Shown here one piece after another: positions 48,997 to 58,544 of a DNA stretch of 64,000 bases. This stretch comes from Sisyra terminalis (lineage: Eukaryota > Arthropoda > Insecta > Neuroptera > Sisyridae). The position numbers and the translations under genes are program-made. Location: positions 60,150,630-60,214,629 of the forward strand of contig OY292274.1 of NCBI GenBank assembly GCA_958496175.1. The letters run 5' to 3'. Position 1 is the stretch's first letter; each line of letters opens with the position of its first letter. The notes beneath the pieces were generated by a model that was not told the origin of the DNA, did not search any database, and saw nothing but the letters and a program-made list of their open reading frames with translations.

Positions 48997-51900
48997 ATGT
49001 GCTGTGGTTGCTTTTCGCTGCGAATTGGCTGCTATCTGATTTGCCTGTTTAATTTAGTAAGAACAAAAATGTAATGTAAAATATGGAAAGTTTTGTTCCA
49101 CCTCAGAAACAAATTGCTTTTTCCGTTTAAATTGTAGCTTTTCATTTCGGCATATTCTCTGCCCGCAATGGTGAATGCGATTAAATACAGAAATCAAGGC
49201 AAAAGTACTGGTAAGTCTTACAAATCACATTAATCTTTTTTTTAATCTACGTAGATTTGGATTTTGGGGAGCTTTCAAAAATAAAAAAATCTCTGAAAAT
49301 TTTCAAAGTTTATTGCAGGTATGAACCGAATAAAAATAGGACGAATAGTAGGATGAGTGCTTAATTAGATCACTTTGTTGACACTTAGTAATCATTTTTC
49401 GTAATATTACATAATGGCTGGTAATTTATTAAGTTACTGAAACAAAAAACATTAAAAGATTAAAAAAAATAATTAACAACTTCTTTGGACACTCACTGTA
49501 GTTGTGAAAGAACTATAGTCATAGAACTATAGCACTCTTCTATTAATTATCCATGAATCATTTCATGTTCGGTAAATGTTTTAAGATCATCGTAGAACTC
49601 GTACCAGGGGAAGTATTTTTAATGATTAAAGCTATATGGAGCCCTATAAGGCTATAAGAATATTTCCAATAACCCAGCGTGGGGGTATAAGGAGATAATG
49701 GCCCCGGGCGGCAAATTGGCATTGATTATTCCATAAAATATTACACTTTGACAAAAATACGAAGAGTATATTTTTAAATAATTAAGGGTGGATCACCGTC
49801 AGAAAAAAAAAATCGATTTTTTTTTCCATAAATGTCTTCTTATAACATTGAAGAATAACGTGTTAAAAGGATTGGAATAGCTGACTAATGTATTTTCACT
49901 AATAAAAATTGAGTAAATTGATAATAGCATAAAAAAATATTTTAAAAAAGCTTTAAATGCGTTTTTCTCAAAATCAACTTTTTAAAATTGGGAGACAAGA
50001 TTTCTCATAAACTATCCGACGGATTGACTTGAAACTGGAGAGTGTTATAGTTCAACACGTCTTCTTGGTACTGAACCTCTGAAATTGGCCAAACCTCCCC
50101 TCCCCTCAAAGTGGGAGAGGGGGAAAGGTCCAAAAAAAGGTCGTTTTCTTTAACTTTTTTTTCAAAGTCGCACCATTTTGTGAATTTTCAACTTTTTTCA
50201 GATTTTCGAGGTTCAGTACCAAGAAGACGCATTACCAAAACCTACATTCTTTGGAAAATCATGATCCGACTTCCGGTTTCCGAGAAAACTTGTCTTCCGT
50301 TTGCCTCCTCATTTTTGAGGACCCTTTTTCAAAGCGCTGTAAAAGGGGGAGGGGGGGACATATCGGGGTTAATAAAAAAAAATAGTTCAAAACTTCAACT
50401 TTTACATGCCGAAGCCCGTTTTTTAATATATTTAAAATAAAAATGGCAGCAGTTTTAAAAAAGTCATTTTTTTTTTACGTTCTGACGGTGATCCACCCTT
50501 AAAGAATTTAAAGGTATTTGAAATTTTATCAATTTTTTTGACTAATGATGAAAATAAAGGGGCGACAAATTTCCGGTCGGCTCTGGGCGACGAAAACCCA
50601 CCATACTGATGAGTTCTATGATATTCTCAAAAAACATTAATTAAGACTATAGCCTCTATAGCAATAGAGGATTCATTTCTAATAGTAATAAGTTGAAACT
50701 TTTAATAACTACCACTGTAAAAATCTTTGGCTTAATTAATATTTTCTTTTCTTTTAGGTGCTATAGCTTATGGTGTATTAAGCTTATTTCAAGTGGTTTT
50801 GATAATAGTTTTATTTATTGGAACTTACAAGGTACGTGGCACAATGCATAGCTGTAATTGTTCTGAAATTTGTATTTTAAGTTTTAAGTCTAATAATAAA
50901 AAATTATTTAGGTTTCTCATAAGTGTTATTATTAGCTAAGTGTCAATAGTCCTTAAAAATTCCAGCAAATTTCCATTAAAACGTAAATGAAAAGAGCAGT
51001 TTGGAAAAAGCAATTGTCTAGAACTAATAAACATCAAAGAATGTAGTATTTTATGAATGAATATTTTAGCTACCCTTAATTTAAAATTTTAATAACATAA
51101 TAAAATTAATACAATTTTGAACTTCAACACTTCATTAGAATAGAAGATTATATAAAGAACGTAAAAATTAAGTGGAAAAACAAGAATTAGTTAATTTAAT
51201 AGATTTATTGCAGCTATGCAATTTGGTTCATACCAAATGGATTACCCTTTGGATCGATTCTCTACATTGAAGCCCCTAGTTACATTGATATACGATTTGT
51301 CAAATCAAATATCTTGAACATATTAAACAATTATGAATCATTAGATCCATGGTTGATATTTGAGATGTGTGAAGTATTTATTTTTTTTAAATAAAAGAAA
51401 TTAAAATAATTTCAATATTTATTCCTCGATAGCCAGTAAAATTTATCAGTAATACTTTTTATTATTTATTATGTTAAGCTGACCAAACCGATTAATGTAA
51501 ATTAGAAAAGTAAATTAATTTGACATTTTTGAACGTGAAAATTTTAACTTTTTATAGTTCTTTTTTGGATAATTTTCATATCCAACAACTAAAATTTATT
51601 ATTTATTATTGGATGTTGATTTTTTTTCAAATTTATTGTAATATATTATATAAGTATAATTATCACTAGCGTACTGGCTTGGCTATTTTATTGAAAATGA
51701 TTATTTAAATAACGTCTATTTTAACACTGGAATGAGAATGACCAGCAATTATTGTATTTAATTTAACTTAATCTTGTTTTATATATTTGTTATAATTTTT
51801 GACCCGGTATAATGAGCCAGTATTTACAACGAGGATGTTAACCTCAAAAATGCCCCTGAAGAAGTTGAAAATAAATACCAACGAAACGTTGAGAGGATTT

Positions 51901-52260
51901 GAAAATTTAACAACTTATTATTTGAGTCCAAGTTCCCGAGAACATTATTAATTATACTTTATATTATTGTTACAGAAAATCGAGCTGCTTCTCCGAATTT
52001 GGATTGTGATGAATTTAATTTTTGGAATAGTTATAAGTATAATTAATTACAAATATGGTAACATTTCCTTTGCGGACAATCCATTAAATTCTTACGTACA
52101 TCTTTTACTCTTTTTCATCTATTTTCGTTAGTAACTTCTATTTGATTAGAAATATTTTACCCAAATTGAAAATATATACTTAATTTCAGTTTTATTTCTT
52201 TATGCAAGTTACGTTGTACGAAATTTCTGCAAATCTTTGGTGGTCAATGATGCTATCTGA
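48997..52260 (+). CDS. Four-transmembrane protein, family member A, five exons
   Basis: Exons 48997-49056, 49138-49210, 50758-50831, 51976-52126 and 52190-52260 join in frame to 142 residues with GT/AG introns of phases 0, 1, 0, 1. The start MCCGCFSLRIGCYL is Cys-rich, as in member B (CLCCLSLRTG). Predicted membrane spans: about 11-30, 46-67, 74-93 and 108-129. A basic residue pair K69-K70 sits at the third intron, as at the corresponding point in the relatives. For exon 4 an earlier donor at 52058 is possible but would delete the loop and half of the fourth span; the donor GTTAGT at 52127 keeps phase 1 and gives a length (151 nt) close to the 157-nt exon of relatives. A short in-frame alternative exon at 51214-51270 ends in a stop. 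Introns contain a TTAA element and a hammerhead repeat. Function unknown; the N-terminal CCxCxSLRxG faintly recalls LAPTM4/Mtp-type membrane proteins. Confidence 0.65.
49786..50498. mobile_element. 713-bp element with TTAA target duplication, in intron 2
   Basis: Inverted ends GGGTGGATCACCGTCAGAA/TTCTGACGGTGATCCACCC with TTAA on both sides (49782-49785, 50499-50502). Subterminal inverted blocks share CTTCTTGGTACTGAACCTC and its inverse. The 109-codon frame at 50111-50440 lies wholly within it and has no domain. Probable non-autonomous piggyBac-type or Kolobok-type element. Confidence 0.8.
51815..51960 (+). repeat. Right-arm copy of the 9.4-kb hammerhead element, in intron 3
   Basis: Matches the right arm of 9376-9751 (GCCAGTATTTACAACGAGGA, the hammerhead motif, TCCAAGTTCCCGAGAACATT, ATTAATT). 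The left arm is absent. The copy ends 15 bases before the acceptor of the fourth coding exon of member A. Confidence 0.7.
51856..51890 (+). ncRNA. Intronic hammerhead motif in sense orientation
   Basis: CTGAAGA, extra A, stem II GTTG/CAAC with a longer loop, GAAACGTT: all conserved core positions are intact. Stem I is weak here (GCCC before, GAGA after). It lies 85 bases upstream of the splice acceptor at 51975. Confidence 0.6.
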
Positions 52261-52367
52261 AAACAAGCTGAAGATTGAACATTACCTTCGTAAAAGAGTA
52301 AAGAAATTGATCATATTATTAATTTTAATTGAAGTTTATGTAAGAATTTTAAATGTTTATCGTAGCA

Positions 52368-52373
52368 AATAAA
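52368..52373 (+). terminator. Polyadenylation signal of family member A
   Basis: AATAAA 107 bases after the stop codon at 52260. Confidence 0.5.
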
Positions 52374-52379
52374 ATATTA

Positions 52380-53218
52380 ACTCAAAAAAAAAGTTTCTTG
52401 TAACAAAGTCAAATTTACAGCTGTTAGGGAAATACGAATAACTTTGCTTGGTAAAACTTTTATTTATACTATAAAGTTATGGCTAGCAATGGGTTGTTTG
52501 TTTACCTTCCTGTAAGGGTTGTGCATTATTAAGATTTTGATTAGAAAACAGTTTATGTTAGTTTTAAACAAGTGGGATTTTAACTTATCGTTTAAAAACA
52601 AAAAGTTAAAATAAACTACAGAAAGTATGGAAAGATTCATCTAAATGGATGTTATTTTTTTTAAATATTCTTCCCTTAATATTATTTTAGGGTTTTCTGT
52701 CTCGCGGCAAATTCAGTTTCAATTTCCTAAAGTTTTTCTTTTCATCCATATATCCGTAGACAATTCGTAATCTGTGTAGGATGATTCTTTTCCGGTAAGT
52801 TTTCTCAAAGAAATTTCCTACTTTTCCTTTATTTTTCTAACCGAACGGTGAAAGCATTAATAATATTCACTATCTTCTTAAAAAAAATATTCTTTAGATA
52901 TTTCATTATAAGAAGTATTTACCGTTTTTTGGATTACCAATGTAGCAAAAGTTTATTCTATTATTTCACATATGATATCAAAATATTCATATTCGTTATT
53001 ACGGAAACGGAATGATGGAGGTATATGCGTTAAAACAATAGTTATATGTTCATTAAATAGTATTTGGGAAAGATTTTTATAAATACTGTATAGTGAAGAT
53101 TGCGAAAACCATGAACTAGAAAACGTAACCTAATTTAAATATTTAGGGAACATCATTACTAAGACCATGAGCTATTAATTAAAAGATATTCTTTTGCAGA
53201 AAAATAGTAGTAAAGCTT
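52380..53218. other. Non-coding interval
   Basis: An exon-like segment at about 52691-52796 (acceptor TTTTAG, donor GTAAGT) has stops in all frames. No gene supported. Confidence 0.4.
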
Positions 53219-53227
53219 ACTATTTAT

Positions 53228-54085
53228 TAGGGTGGGCCAAAAAAAACTTTTAATTTTTTTTTTCTTAGATACCGTGAAAATATTGTCAGAAATGACGAAA
53301 AAAAAATTCTGGTAGAGTTTAAGCTCTTAATATTAATATTAAGCGGTGGCGAATCGTAATTTTTAATTTCCCATTTAAATAACACAGGAATTTTTTTTTA
53401 TTTTCTTTTGATTTTTAATGCGTTTGAACGAATAATTATCTAGGTAAAGCGAAAACTTATTCTTGTAGGGAATTTAACGATCTACAAAAAAGGTCTGATA
53501 TGATTTTTTGCTAAGTCGACTCTTTCAAAAGTTATTCGAGGTGAAAGTTCAACTCTAAATCCTAAAAGATAATTTTTGCAATTTTTTATACTTTATCGCA
53601 AAATAATGGCTCAAAAACATAATATATCTTATTTTTTATAACTTTCCAATTTTTTAAACATTCCATTAGTATTACAAAAAATGAGATATATTATGTTTTT
53701 GAGCCATTATTTTGCGATAAAGTATAAAAAATTGCAAAAATTATCTTTTAGGATTTAGAGTTGAACTTTCACCTCGAATAACTTTTGAAAGAGTCGACTT
53801 AGCAAAAAATCATATCAGACCTTTTTTGTAGATCGTTAAATTCCCTACAAGAATAAGTTTTCGCTTTACCTAGATAATTATTCGTTCAAACGCATTAAAA
53901 ATCAAAAGAAAATAAAAAAAAATTCCTGTGTTATTTAAATGGGAAATTAAAAATTACGATTCGCCACCGCTTAATATTAATATTAAGAGCTTAAACTCTA
54001 CCAGAATTTTTTTTTCGTCATTTCTGACAATATTTTCACGGTATCTAAGAAAAAAAAAATTAAAAGTTTTTTTTGGCCCACCCTA
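53228..54085. mobile_element. 858-bp near-perfect foldback element, TTAATATTAATATTAA family
   Basis: Two arms of about 400 bp are almost identical inverted copies around a ~45-bp loop near 53655. Ends TAGGGTGGGCCAAAAAAAAC; flanks CTATTTAT at 53220-53227 and 54086-54093 are a perfect 8-bp target duplication. Family signatures: CTTAATATTAATATTAAG, GATCTACAAAAAAGGTCTGA and ACTTTTGAAAGAG. The high arm identity suggests it is the youngest member here. It sits against the hammerhead array. Confidence 0.85.
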
Positions 54086-54195
54086 CTATTTATACAATAT
54101 CTGGTCTTACTAATGTAATATAATTTACAAAAGTACAATATAAACATGAATTTCTACAAAAGTTCAAGCAAATGTATTACTGATATATTTGCCCA

Positions 54196-54230
54196 GATAC
54201 GTATTTCGATTGCCAAGCAATCTTCCTCAG
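54196..54230 (-). ncRNA. Hammerhead motif, array unit 1, intact core
   Basis: CTGAGGA, extra A, stem II GATTGC-TT-GGCAATC, GAAATACGTATC. Stem III is replaced by self-complementary ATACGTAT, followed by C as predicted cleavage base. All invariant core bases are present. Confidence 0.7.
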
Positions 54231-54366
54231 GGGTCATCAAGTAGTGTTGGATCACTACGTTATTACTATATCTAGTCCTTCTTATGTAATATAATTTACA
54301 AAAGCACACTATAAACATTAATTCGTTCAAAAGTTCAGGCAAATGTTTTACTGAGATTTTTGCCCT

Positions 54367-54401
54367 GATTCGTATTTCGATTGCCAAGCAATCTTCTTCA
54401 G
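54367..54401 (-). ncRNA. Hammerhead motif, array unit 2
   Basis: CTGAAGA, extra A, the same stem II, GAAATACGAATC. The core is intact but ATACGAAT no longer forms a perfect self-complementary stem III. Confidence 0.6.
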
Positions 54402-54537
54402 TGGTCATCAAGGAGTATTGAGTCACTCCGTTATTACTATTTCTGGTCTTTCTTATGTAATATAATTTACAAAAGTACACTATAAACATAAGTTGGTACA
54501 AAAGTTCAAGGAAACGTATTACTGACATATTTGCCCA

Positions 54538-54572
54538 GATACGTATTTTGATTGCCAAGCAATCTTCCTCAG
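54538..54572 (-). ncRNA. Hammerhead motif, array unit 3 (G12 lost)
   Basis: CTGAGGA, extra A, the same stem II, then AAAATACGTATC: the invariant G12 is A, so this copy should be inactive. CCA before the core and TGG after the cleavage position show the stem I pairing best preserved in this unit. Confidence 0.6.
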
Positions 54573-54613
54573 TGGTCATCAAGCAGTATTGGATCACTCC
54601 ATTACTACTATGT

Positions 54614-54895
54614 GATGAATCACGAAGTAATCACTCGTGGATATCAACGAGATTATAACCCTAAGATTAAAGCCCTAAAGATTATAGCCTTATTTATTCA
54701 TTTGACCAAATTTATGAGACTTTCAGGTTTGGTTTCGGCACTAAATTGGAGTTTATTTTTTTTCTCGGTTTCGGTTGAAAATCTACTGAAACTAAGTTTG
54801 GAACTGAAACTGAAACTAAGTTCGTAAATTTTTATATAATCTTCGGAAGCGATCAGTTTCATTTTCATAATCAAAAAAAATATTTTTTCTTCTTC
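54614..54895. other. Spacer between hammerhead array and Penelope-like fragment
   Basis: Includes a GTTTCGG-rich stretch (54728-54790) that may be a fragment of the AGTGTCCGACCGAA element family. No gene. Confidence 0.35.
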
Positions 54896-54899
54896 TTAG

Positions 54900-55690
54900 G
54901 TGCCTTCTTGGTCTCCTTCCGAAGGTTGGTGGTTCAACGTACTATAATGGTCCATGAGACCGTACCTCTAAAAGTCAGTTGGGACCATCGACGTAGTTTT
55001 TTTAGCAAAGAATTTTGCTTTCTTCCTGTTGATCTTTTGCGTCTATCATCCAGGGATAACAAGTTGGGGATTACAGTTGTACTCTCCCTTGACTTAGGGC
55101 CCAAGTCGAGCCTTTCTCTTTTTGCGATGTATTTGTGGATGAGGGGATGAGGTGTTCCCGTTTCTCATTCCTTTCACAAAATTCTTCGCGAGCAATCCAA
55201 AAAGTGCTGAACTTTTAATTGGTCCATTCTCCCAATTCAGTATCTTTCTCTTTCTCTTGAAAATTTCTATGCTCTCGAATGCATCTAATCAGAAGGGCGG
55301 TGAATTTTTTTTAGAAGTTTAGCCTCTGCAAATGTATGCCCTATTTCTATTGCAAGGTATGTCACATAAGATTTTCCACTTTCGTATATTTTAAATTCGC
55401 CAGTCTGACCGGAAGTTTGAATTTCTGAATTTTTTAAATTCCTGATTTTTGTTGACCCAGAATTTTATCCTTATAACTTTTGAAAAGTCCATAACACTTG
55501 TTTGTCGTATTTCCCGCCTTTATATCGAATTGTTTCAAATTTTTTTGAATTTCATGGGAAATTCCTGAATACCTAATAGGATAGAGAAGACCAACGGTCT
55601 TCTTGTCGTGTACCAATTCGTATCTACCAATTTTGGAGTGACCAATTTCCACCTGTCATTGAATCAAGGATTTGTTAATTAACGAATTTT
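54900..55690 (-). pseudogene. Penelope-like element, C-terminal endonuclease region, degenerate
   Basis: On the minus strand 55652-55434 encodes a stretch with ISHEIQKNLKQFDIKAGN, TNKCYGLFKSYKDKI and QQKSGI. This pattern precedes the GIY-YIG nuclease in Penelope-like reverse transcriptases (I..K...F......TNK.f..lKD....QSGvVYkIpC). After frame changes the downstream part shows GHTFAEAKLLKKI (about 55345) and FESIEIFKRKR (about 55270), resembling the later GHxF..A.LL and ESI.I segments. Much of the GIY-YIG core itself is missing or scrambled. The reverse-transcriptase part is absent (5' truncation at about 55690). It points toward the hammerhead array, which lies on the same strand downstream. 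Confidence 0.5.
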
Positions 55691-55705
55691 TCTTATATTT
55701 ACAGG

Positions 55706-55738
55706 TATAAAATAATATTATTTTTGAAGACTGTCATA
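55706..55738 (+). promoter_or_regulatory. TATA box and initiator of family member B
   Basis: TATAAAA at 55706-55712; TCATAG with A at 55736 lies 30 bases downstream. The leader to ATG 55796 would be 60 bases. Confidence 0.5.
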
Positions 55739-55795
55739 GATACAAAAACTAAAAAACAAATAAGATTCAAAATTTAAAGTCTAATTTTTTCTATA

Positions 55796-56538
55796 ATGGT
55801 CAGTTGCAATGTTAAAAACTGTTTGTGCTGTTTGTCTTTGCGGACAGGATCGTTTCTAATTGGATACATTTACTTTGTAACTACTTTGTGCAACAATTAG
55901 CCTTAATTTGACGTTTTTTTTCTTCAAATTTCTTTTTTATAGACCTTCTCAGTTTGCCTCGTAATTACTTCAGTCATGGGAAGTTTAGCTACCCACGGAT
56001 TTTTGAAACTTATCCAAGTCAAAGTCAACGATGAAATCGTCATCAGGGGTAACATATTGGGACGGAGAAGTATTCTTATGAAATCTCTTATAAAATTTTT
56101 TTTCTTAGTGATTAGAATTTTAATGGCTATTCTGCTAGTTCCGGCCATCGTTTTTACGGCGTTGCACGTATTTTTGCTCATTGGTCTTCACTTTGTAAGT
56201 TTCAAATAATTAAACCACAATATTTTAATATTGAAGAACCCATTTTTTTTTTGTAGACGGACAAAGTAAAGTTAGTGAAAAGTTGGGTAAGAATAAATTC
56301 CGGAATTTGTGCACTCTGCACACTTATTTATTTCTACTATCCAGTCCACATGTTTGTTCTTAATAATTTGAAATCATCGGCTTCACTATTCTTTATATGG
56401 CTGATTGGATGCTGTAATATTTAAAGCAAAAATAGTTAATTCTTAACAAAAAATTTTTTTTTTTAATTTTTAGCTTTCTACTTGTATTCCATTGTTGTTG
56501 TACAGTCATATTTTGCAAGCACAAAGAGCATAAAATAG
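55796..56538 (+). CDS. Four-transmembrane protein, family member B, four exons
   Basis: Exons 55796-55876 (81 nt), 55943-56194 (252 nt), 56257-56413 (157 nt) and 56474-56538 (65 nt) join with phases 0, 0, 1 to 184 residues. N-terminus MVSCNVKNCLCCLSLRTG, with the Cys-rich SLRTG start shared with member A. Four hydrophobic spans lie about 19-45, 78-110, 124-146 and 152-174; the loop between the first two (about 46-75) is longer than in the relatives and contains LIQVKVNDEIVIRGN. The last span ends YSIVVVQSYFASTK, parallel to YSICVVRSYYAVV in member D. An intron between the usual second and third exons appears to be absent here. Reading past the donor at 56414 gives an immediate stop, so splicing to 56474 is preferred. 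Function unknown. Confidence 0.75.
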
Positions 56539-56582
56539 TTTTACCTTTTTCAACTTTATTAAAGTAATTAATTGAACTAATT

Positions 56583-56588
56583 AATAAA
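56583..56588 (+). terminator. Polyadenylation signal of family member B
   Basis: AATAAA 44 bases after the stop codon. Confidence 0.55.
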
Positions 56589-56599
56589 ATGTGTCGGAA

Positions 56600-57485
56600 A
56601 TGAATTCCTTTGAAATTGATTCTTATTTTATTAAAACTGAAAAATATTATTAATCAATGACTCATTCAAATAAAGCTGATAACAATTATCTAAAATTATT
56701 GTTAGAAGTATAAAGTTAGTCATAAAGACTGACCGAAAAAATATTTTTTGTTTTGATTTTGCCTTAGTGGAATCTACATACGTACCAACTACAAAGAAAT
56801 GTAAAATTTTGTAGGCTGATAAAAGTTTTTGTTAAGGTTTTACTTTTGAAGTGTAAAACAACTAAAAAAATTTATTTTATTATTGGTTTTGATTGTAAAA
56901 GGTAATAAAAAAATTATCTTATCAAATCATAAGACAGACGCGAGATAACTTCAAAACGTATTGTCAGTAATGTTATTTCAAGAGGAAAATGTTCTCATAA
57001 TCATTATTTTGAAGTCTTTTGTTTAGTAAATTGAATATTTTTCATAACTTCATATTTTTATGAATTTATATTCAATCAAATTCTGGAATTTCTTCAAAAT
57101 ATTTCATTAATTTTTCAGAAAAACTGGATATCTTTTCAATTGATCTACCAATTGATTCATATATTCCGTTTTTATATCGCAAGTTTTGGTTATTCAGGTC
57201 AAAACACGTAATAATCAGAAAAAGCAGTGGTTGAAGTATACAATGAAAAAGTAAGGTTTTCAATTTCAACGTTTCTTAATCTGATTATGTTAATTGGATT
57301 CAATAACTCATAACTATGCCAAATTGGTTCAACTAAATATAGAGCATATGGAGCATAACTTGATAGTAATGGATATTTCGGCTTACTTATCAAAATGGAA
57401 GCAAAGTTTAAAGCTTTTTAGACTTAAATTTATTTTAAGGAACCAATTTCTTAACCCACTTCAACCCCAATTGCAATAGTCACGA
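56600..57485. other. AT-rich non-coding interval
   Basis: Three overlapping open frames of ~65 codons on either strand (57072-57479) show no domain or splice context. No gene supported. Confidence 0.4.
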
Positions 57486-57492
57486 TTATTAA

Positions 57493-57770
57493 CCCTTAAA
57501 TAGGCGCATGGGGTCAAGACAATTTCATACGTAAAAATAAATATGAAGTTTATGATTAGAAGATTAGAAGTTTTGTTATTTTTGTAATTATTTTAAATAC
57601 AAGTTATGTTTTTGTTTCCAAAAGTCAATTATAATAAAGAATGTTAGTATTTTTGATAACACAAAGTATATTTTATTTGATTTTAACACTACTTTTTGAT
57701 TATTTTTTTGGGGTCACTATAGACCCCATGCGACTAATTGTGTGACTTTCTTAATGCGCCTAACTAAGGG
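57493..57770. mobile_element. 278-bp piggyBac-type MITE
   Basis: TTAA flanks both sides (57489-57492, 57771-57774). Ends CCCTTAAATAGGCGCAT and, inverted, CCCTTAGTTAGGCGCAT begin with CCC as in piggyBac-superfamily elements. GGGGTC blocks lie subterminally. Non-coding. Confidence 0.8.
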
Positions 57771-57984
57771 TTAAAACCAAAATAGAAGAAAACAAGGTTC
57801 TACCTTAGAAAACCAAGGTAGAAGCCAAGTTGTACTCCTAATAACTTCCCCACGATGGTTTTTATGTTAAGACTGATTAAAAAAAATAACAGTAATTAAA
57901 AATAATTGAAATTAATATTGCAGAAAGCGGACTATATGAGCTATCTCTACAAAATTTCAAGTCGATTGGAAACTTATTAACAAA

Positions 57985-58205
57985 TTAGAGGACAATTCAA
58001 GTTGCTTAAGATCGTTTTTTTTAAATTAATATTTTTTAATATTCAAATTAGCTACGTTTCGTTACGTATCGTAACTTCATCAGGCCTCTTGAATCACAAA
58101 AAATATAATAGTTTCAATTTAAATTCAATAAATAAATTTATATACGTAATGAAATGTAGCTAAAAAAACGATCTTAAATAACCTGAATTGTCTTCTTATT
58201 TAATA
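57985..58205. mobile_element. Inverted-repeat hammerhead element
   Basis: Left arm (AGGACAATTCAAGTTGCTTA, GATCGTTTTTTTT, hammerhead) and right arm (CGTAATGAAATGTAGC, AAAAAAACGATC, TTAAATAACCTGAATTGTC) are inverted. The right arm keeps only the second half of the ribozyme. A single-arm relative is at 44400-44545. Confidence 0.65.
58053..58083 (-). ncRNA. Hammerhead ribozyme motif with intact core
   Basis: Minus strand: CTGATGA, extra A, six-base-pair stem II GTTACG-ATA-CGTAAC, GAAACGTA. Stem I: GGC before the core pairs with GCT after the cleavage position, and ATTCAA further out pairs with TTGAAT. CTGATGA is the textbook core. Stem III is reduced to ACGU, with A as cleavage base. Confidence 0.75.
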
Positions 58206-58319
58206 AAAGCTGAGAACTGAATTTTATATTAACAAAGTAAAAAAATCGTTAAGTTGCGTAAATTTAAACTTCTTTCCTACAGTGATCGTAATTAATTCGA
58301 TCTTTTTATTTCGAACTCA

Positions 58320-58530
58320 TGGTTCGAAAGCTGACCAAAATTATTAAAGCTCTGGCTTCAATTTTGAAACAAAAAATGAAATTTTTTGATCTTACCGAGT
58401 AGTCGTAGGCCCCATCCCACGCAATAATTCCATAGTTAATTATGCCTTCAAAAAGACCATGATATATTGCTTTTAAAACAGGTGGTTGGTGAATGGTGAT
58501 AGTTACATAACTTTTTAAATAAGAATGCAA
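58320..58530 (-). pseudogene. LINE reverse-transcriptase C-terminal fragment
   Basis: The minus-strand frame contains PPVLKAIYHGLFEGIINYG and IIAWDGAY, the YxxLFxSxxxYGIxxWGGAY motif found after the reverse-transcriptase domain of non-LTR retrotransposons. It probably belongs with the minus-strand fragment at 59440-59705, the two being separated by the plus-strand Jockey-like insertion. Confidence 0.55.
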
Positions 58531-58544
58531 AATATTTTTTTTTG

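Larger units (their letters stand above)
54094..54605 (-). repeat. Tandem array of three 171-bp hammerhead-containing units
   Basis: Three head-to-tail units whose hammerhead cores start at 54230, 54401 and 54572 on the minus strand, an exact 171-bp period. Each unit carries TTATGTAATATAATTTACAA, AAAAGTTCA(A/G)G, the ribozyme motif and GGTCATCAAG(T/G/C)AGT. The 147-codon open frame at 54154-54597 exists only because 171 is a multiple of three. Tandem hammerhead units of this size are known from satellite-like and retrozyme-like DNAs and from Penelope-like terminal repeats. Confidence 0.8.

Noticed and set aside
50111..50440. 109-codon plus-strand open frame
   Set aside because: It lies entirely within the TTAA-flanked element at 49786-50498, spans its inverted subterminal block and has no domain.
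51214..51270. Possible alternative exon of gene A ending in a stop
   Set aside because: It has a good acceptor and an in-phase frame of 18 codons, but no counterpart in relatives and it would truncate the protein after two membrane spans; kept only as a remark.
52058..52063. Early donor GTAACA in the fourth exon of gene A
   Set aside because: Using it would remove the loop and the start of the fourth membrane span; the donor at 52127 keeps phase and matches relatives. It may be an alternative site.
54154..54597. 147-codon minus-strand open frame
   Set aside because: It consists of three repeats of the 171-bp hammerhead unit; the frame stays open because 171 is divisible by three. No start context, domain or splice support.
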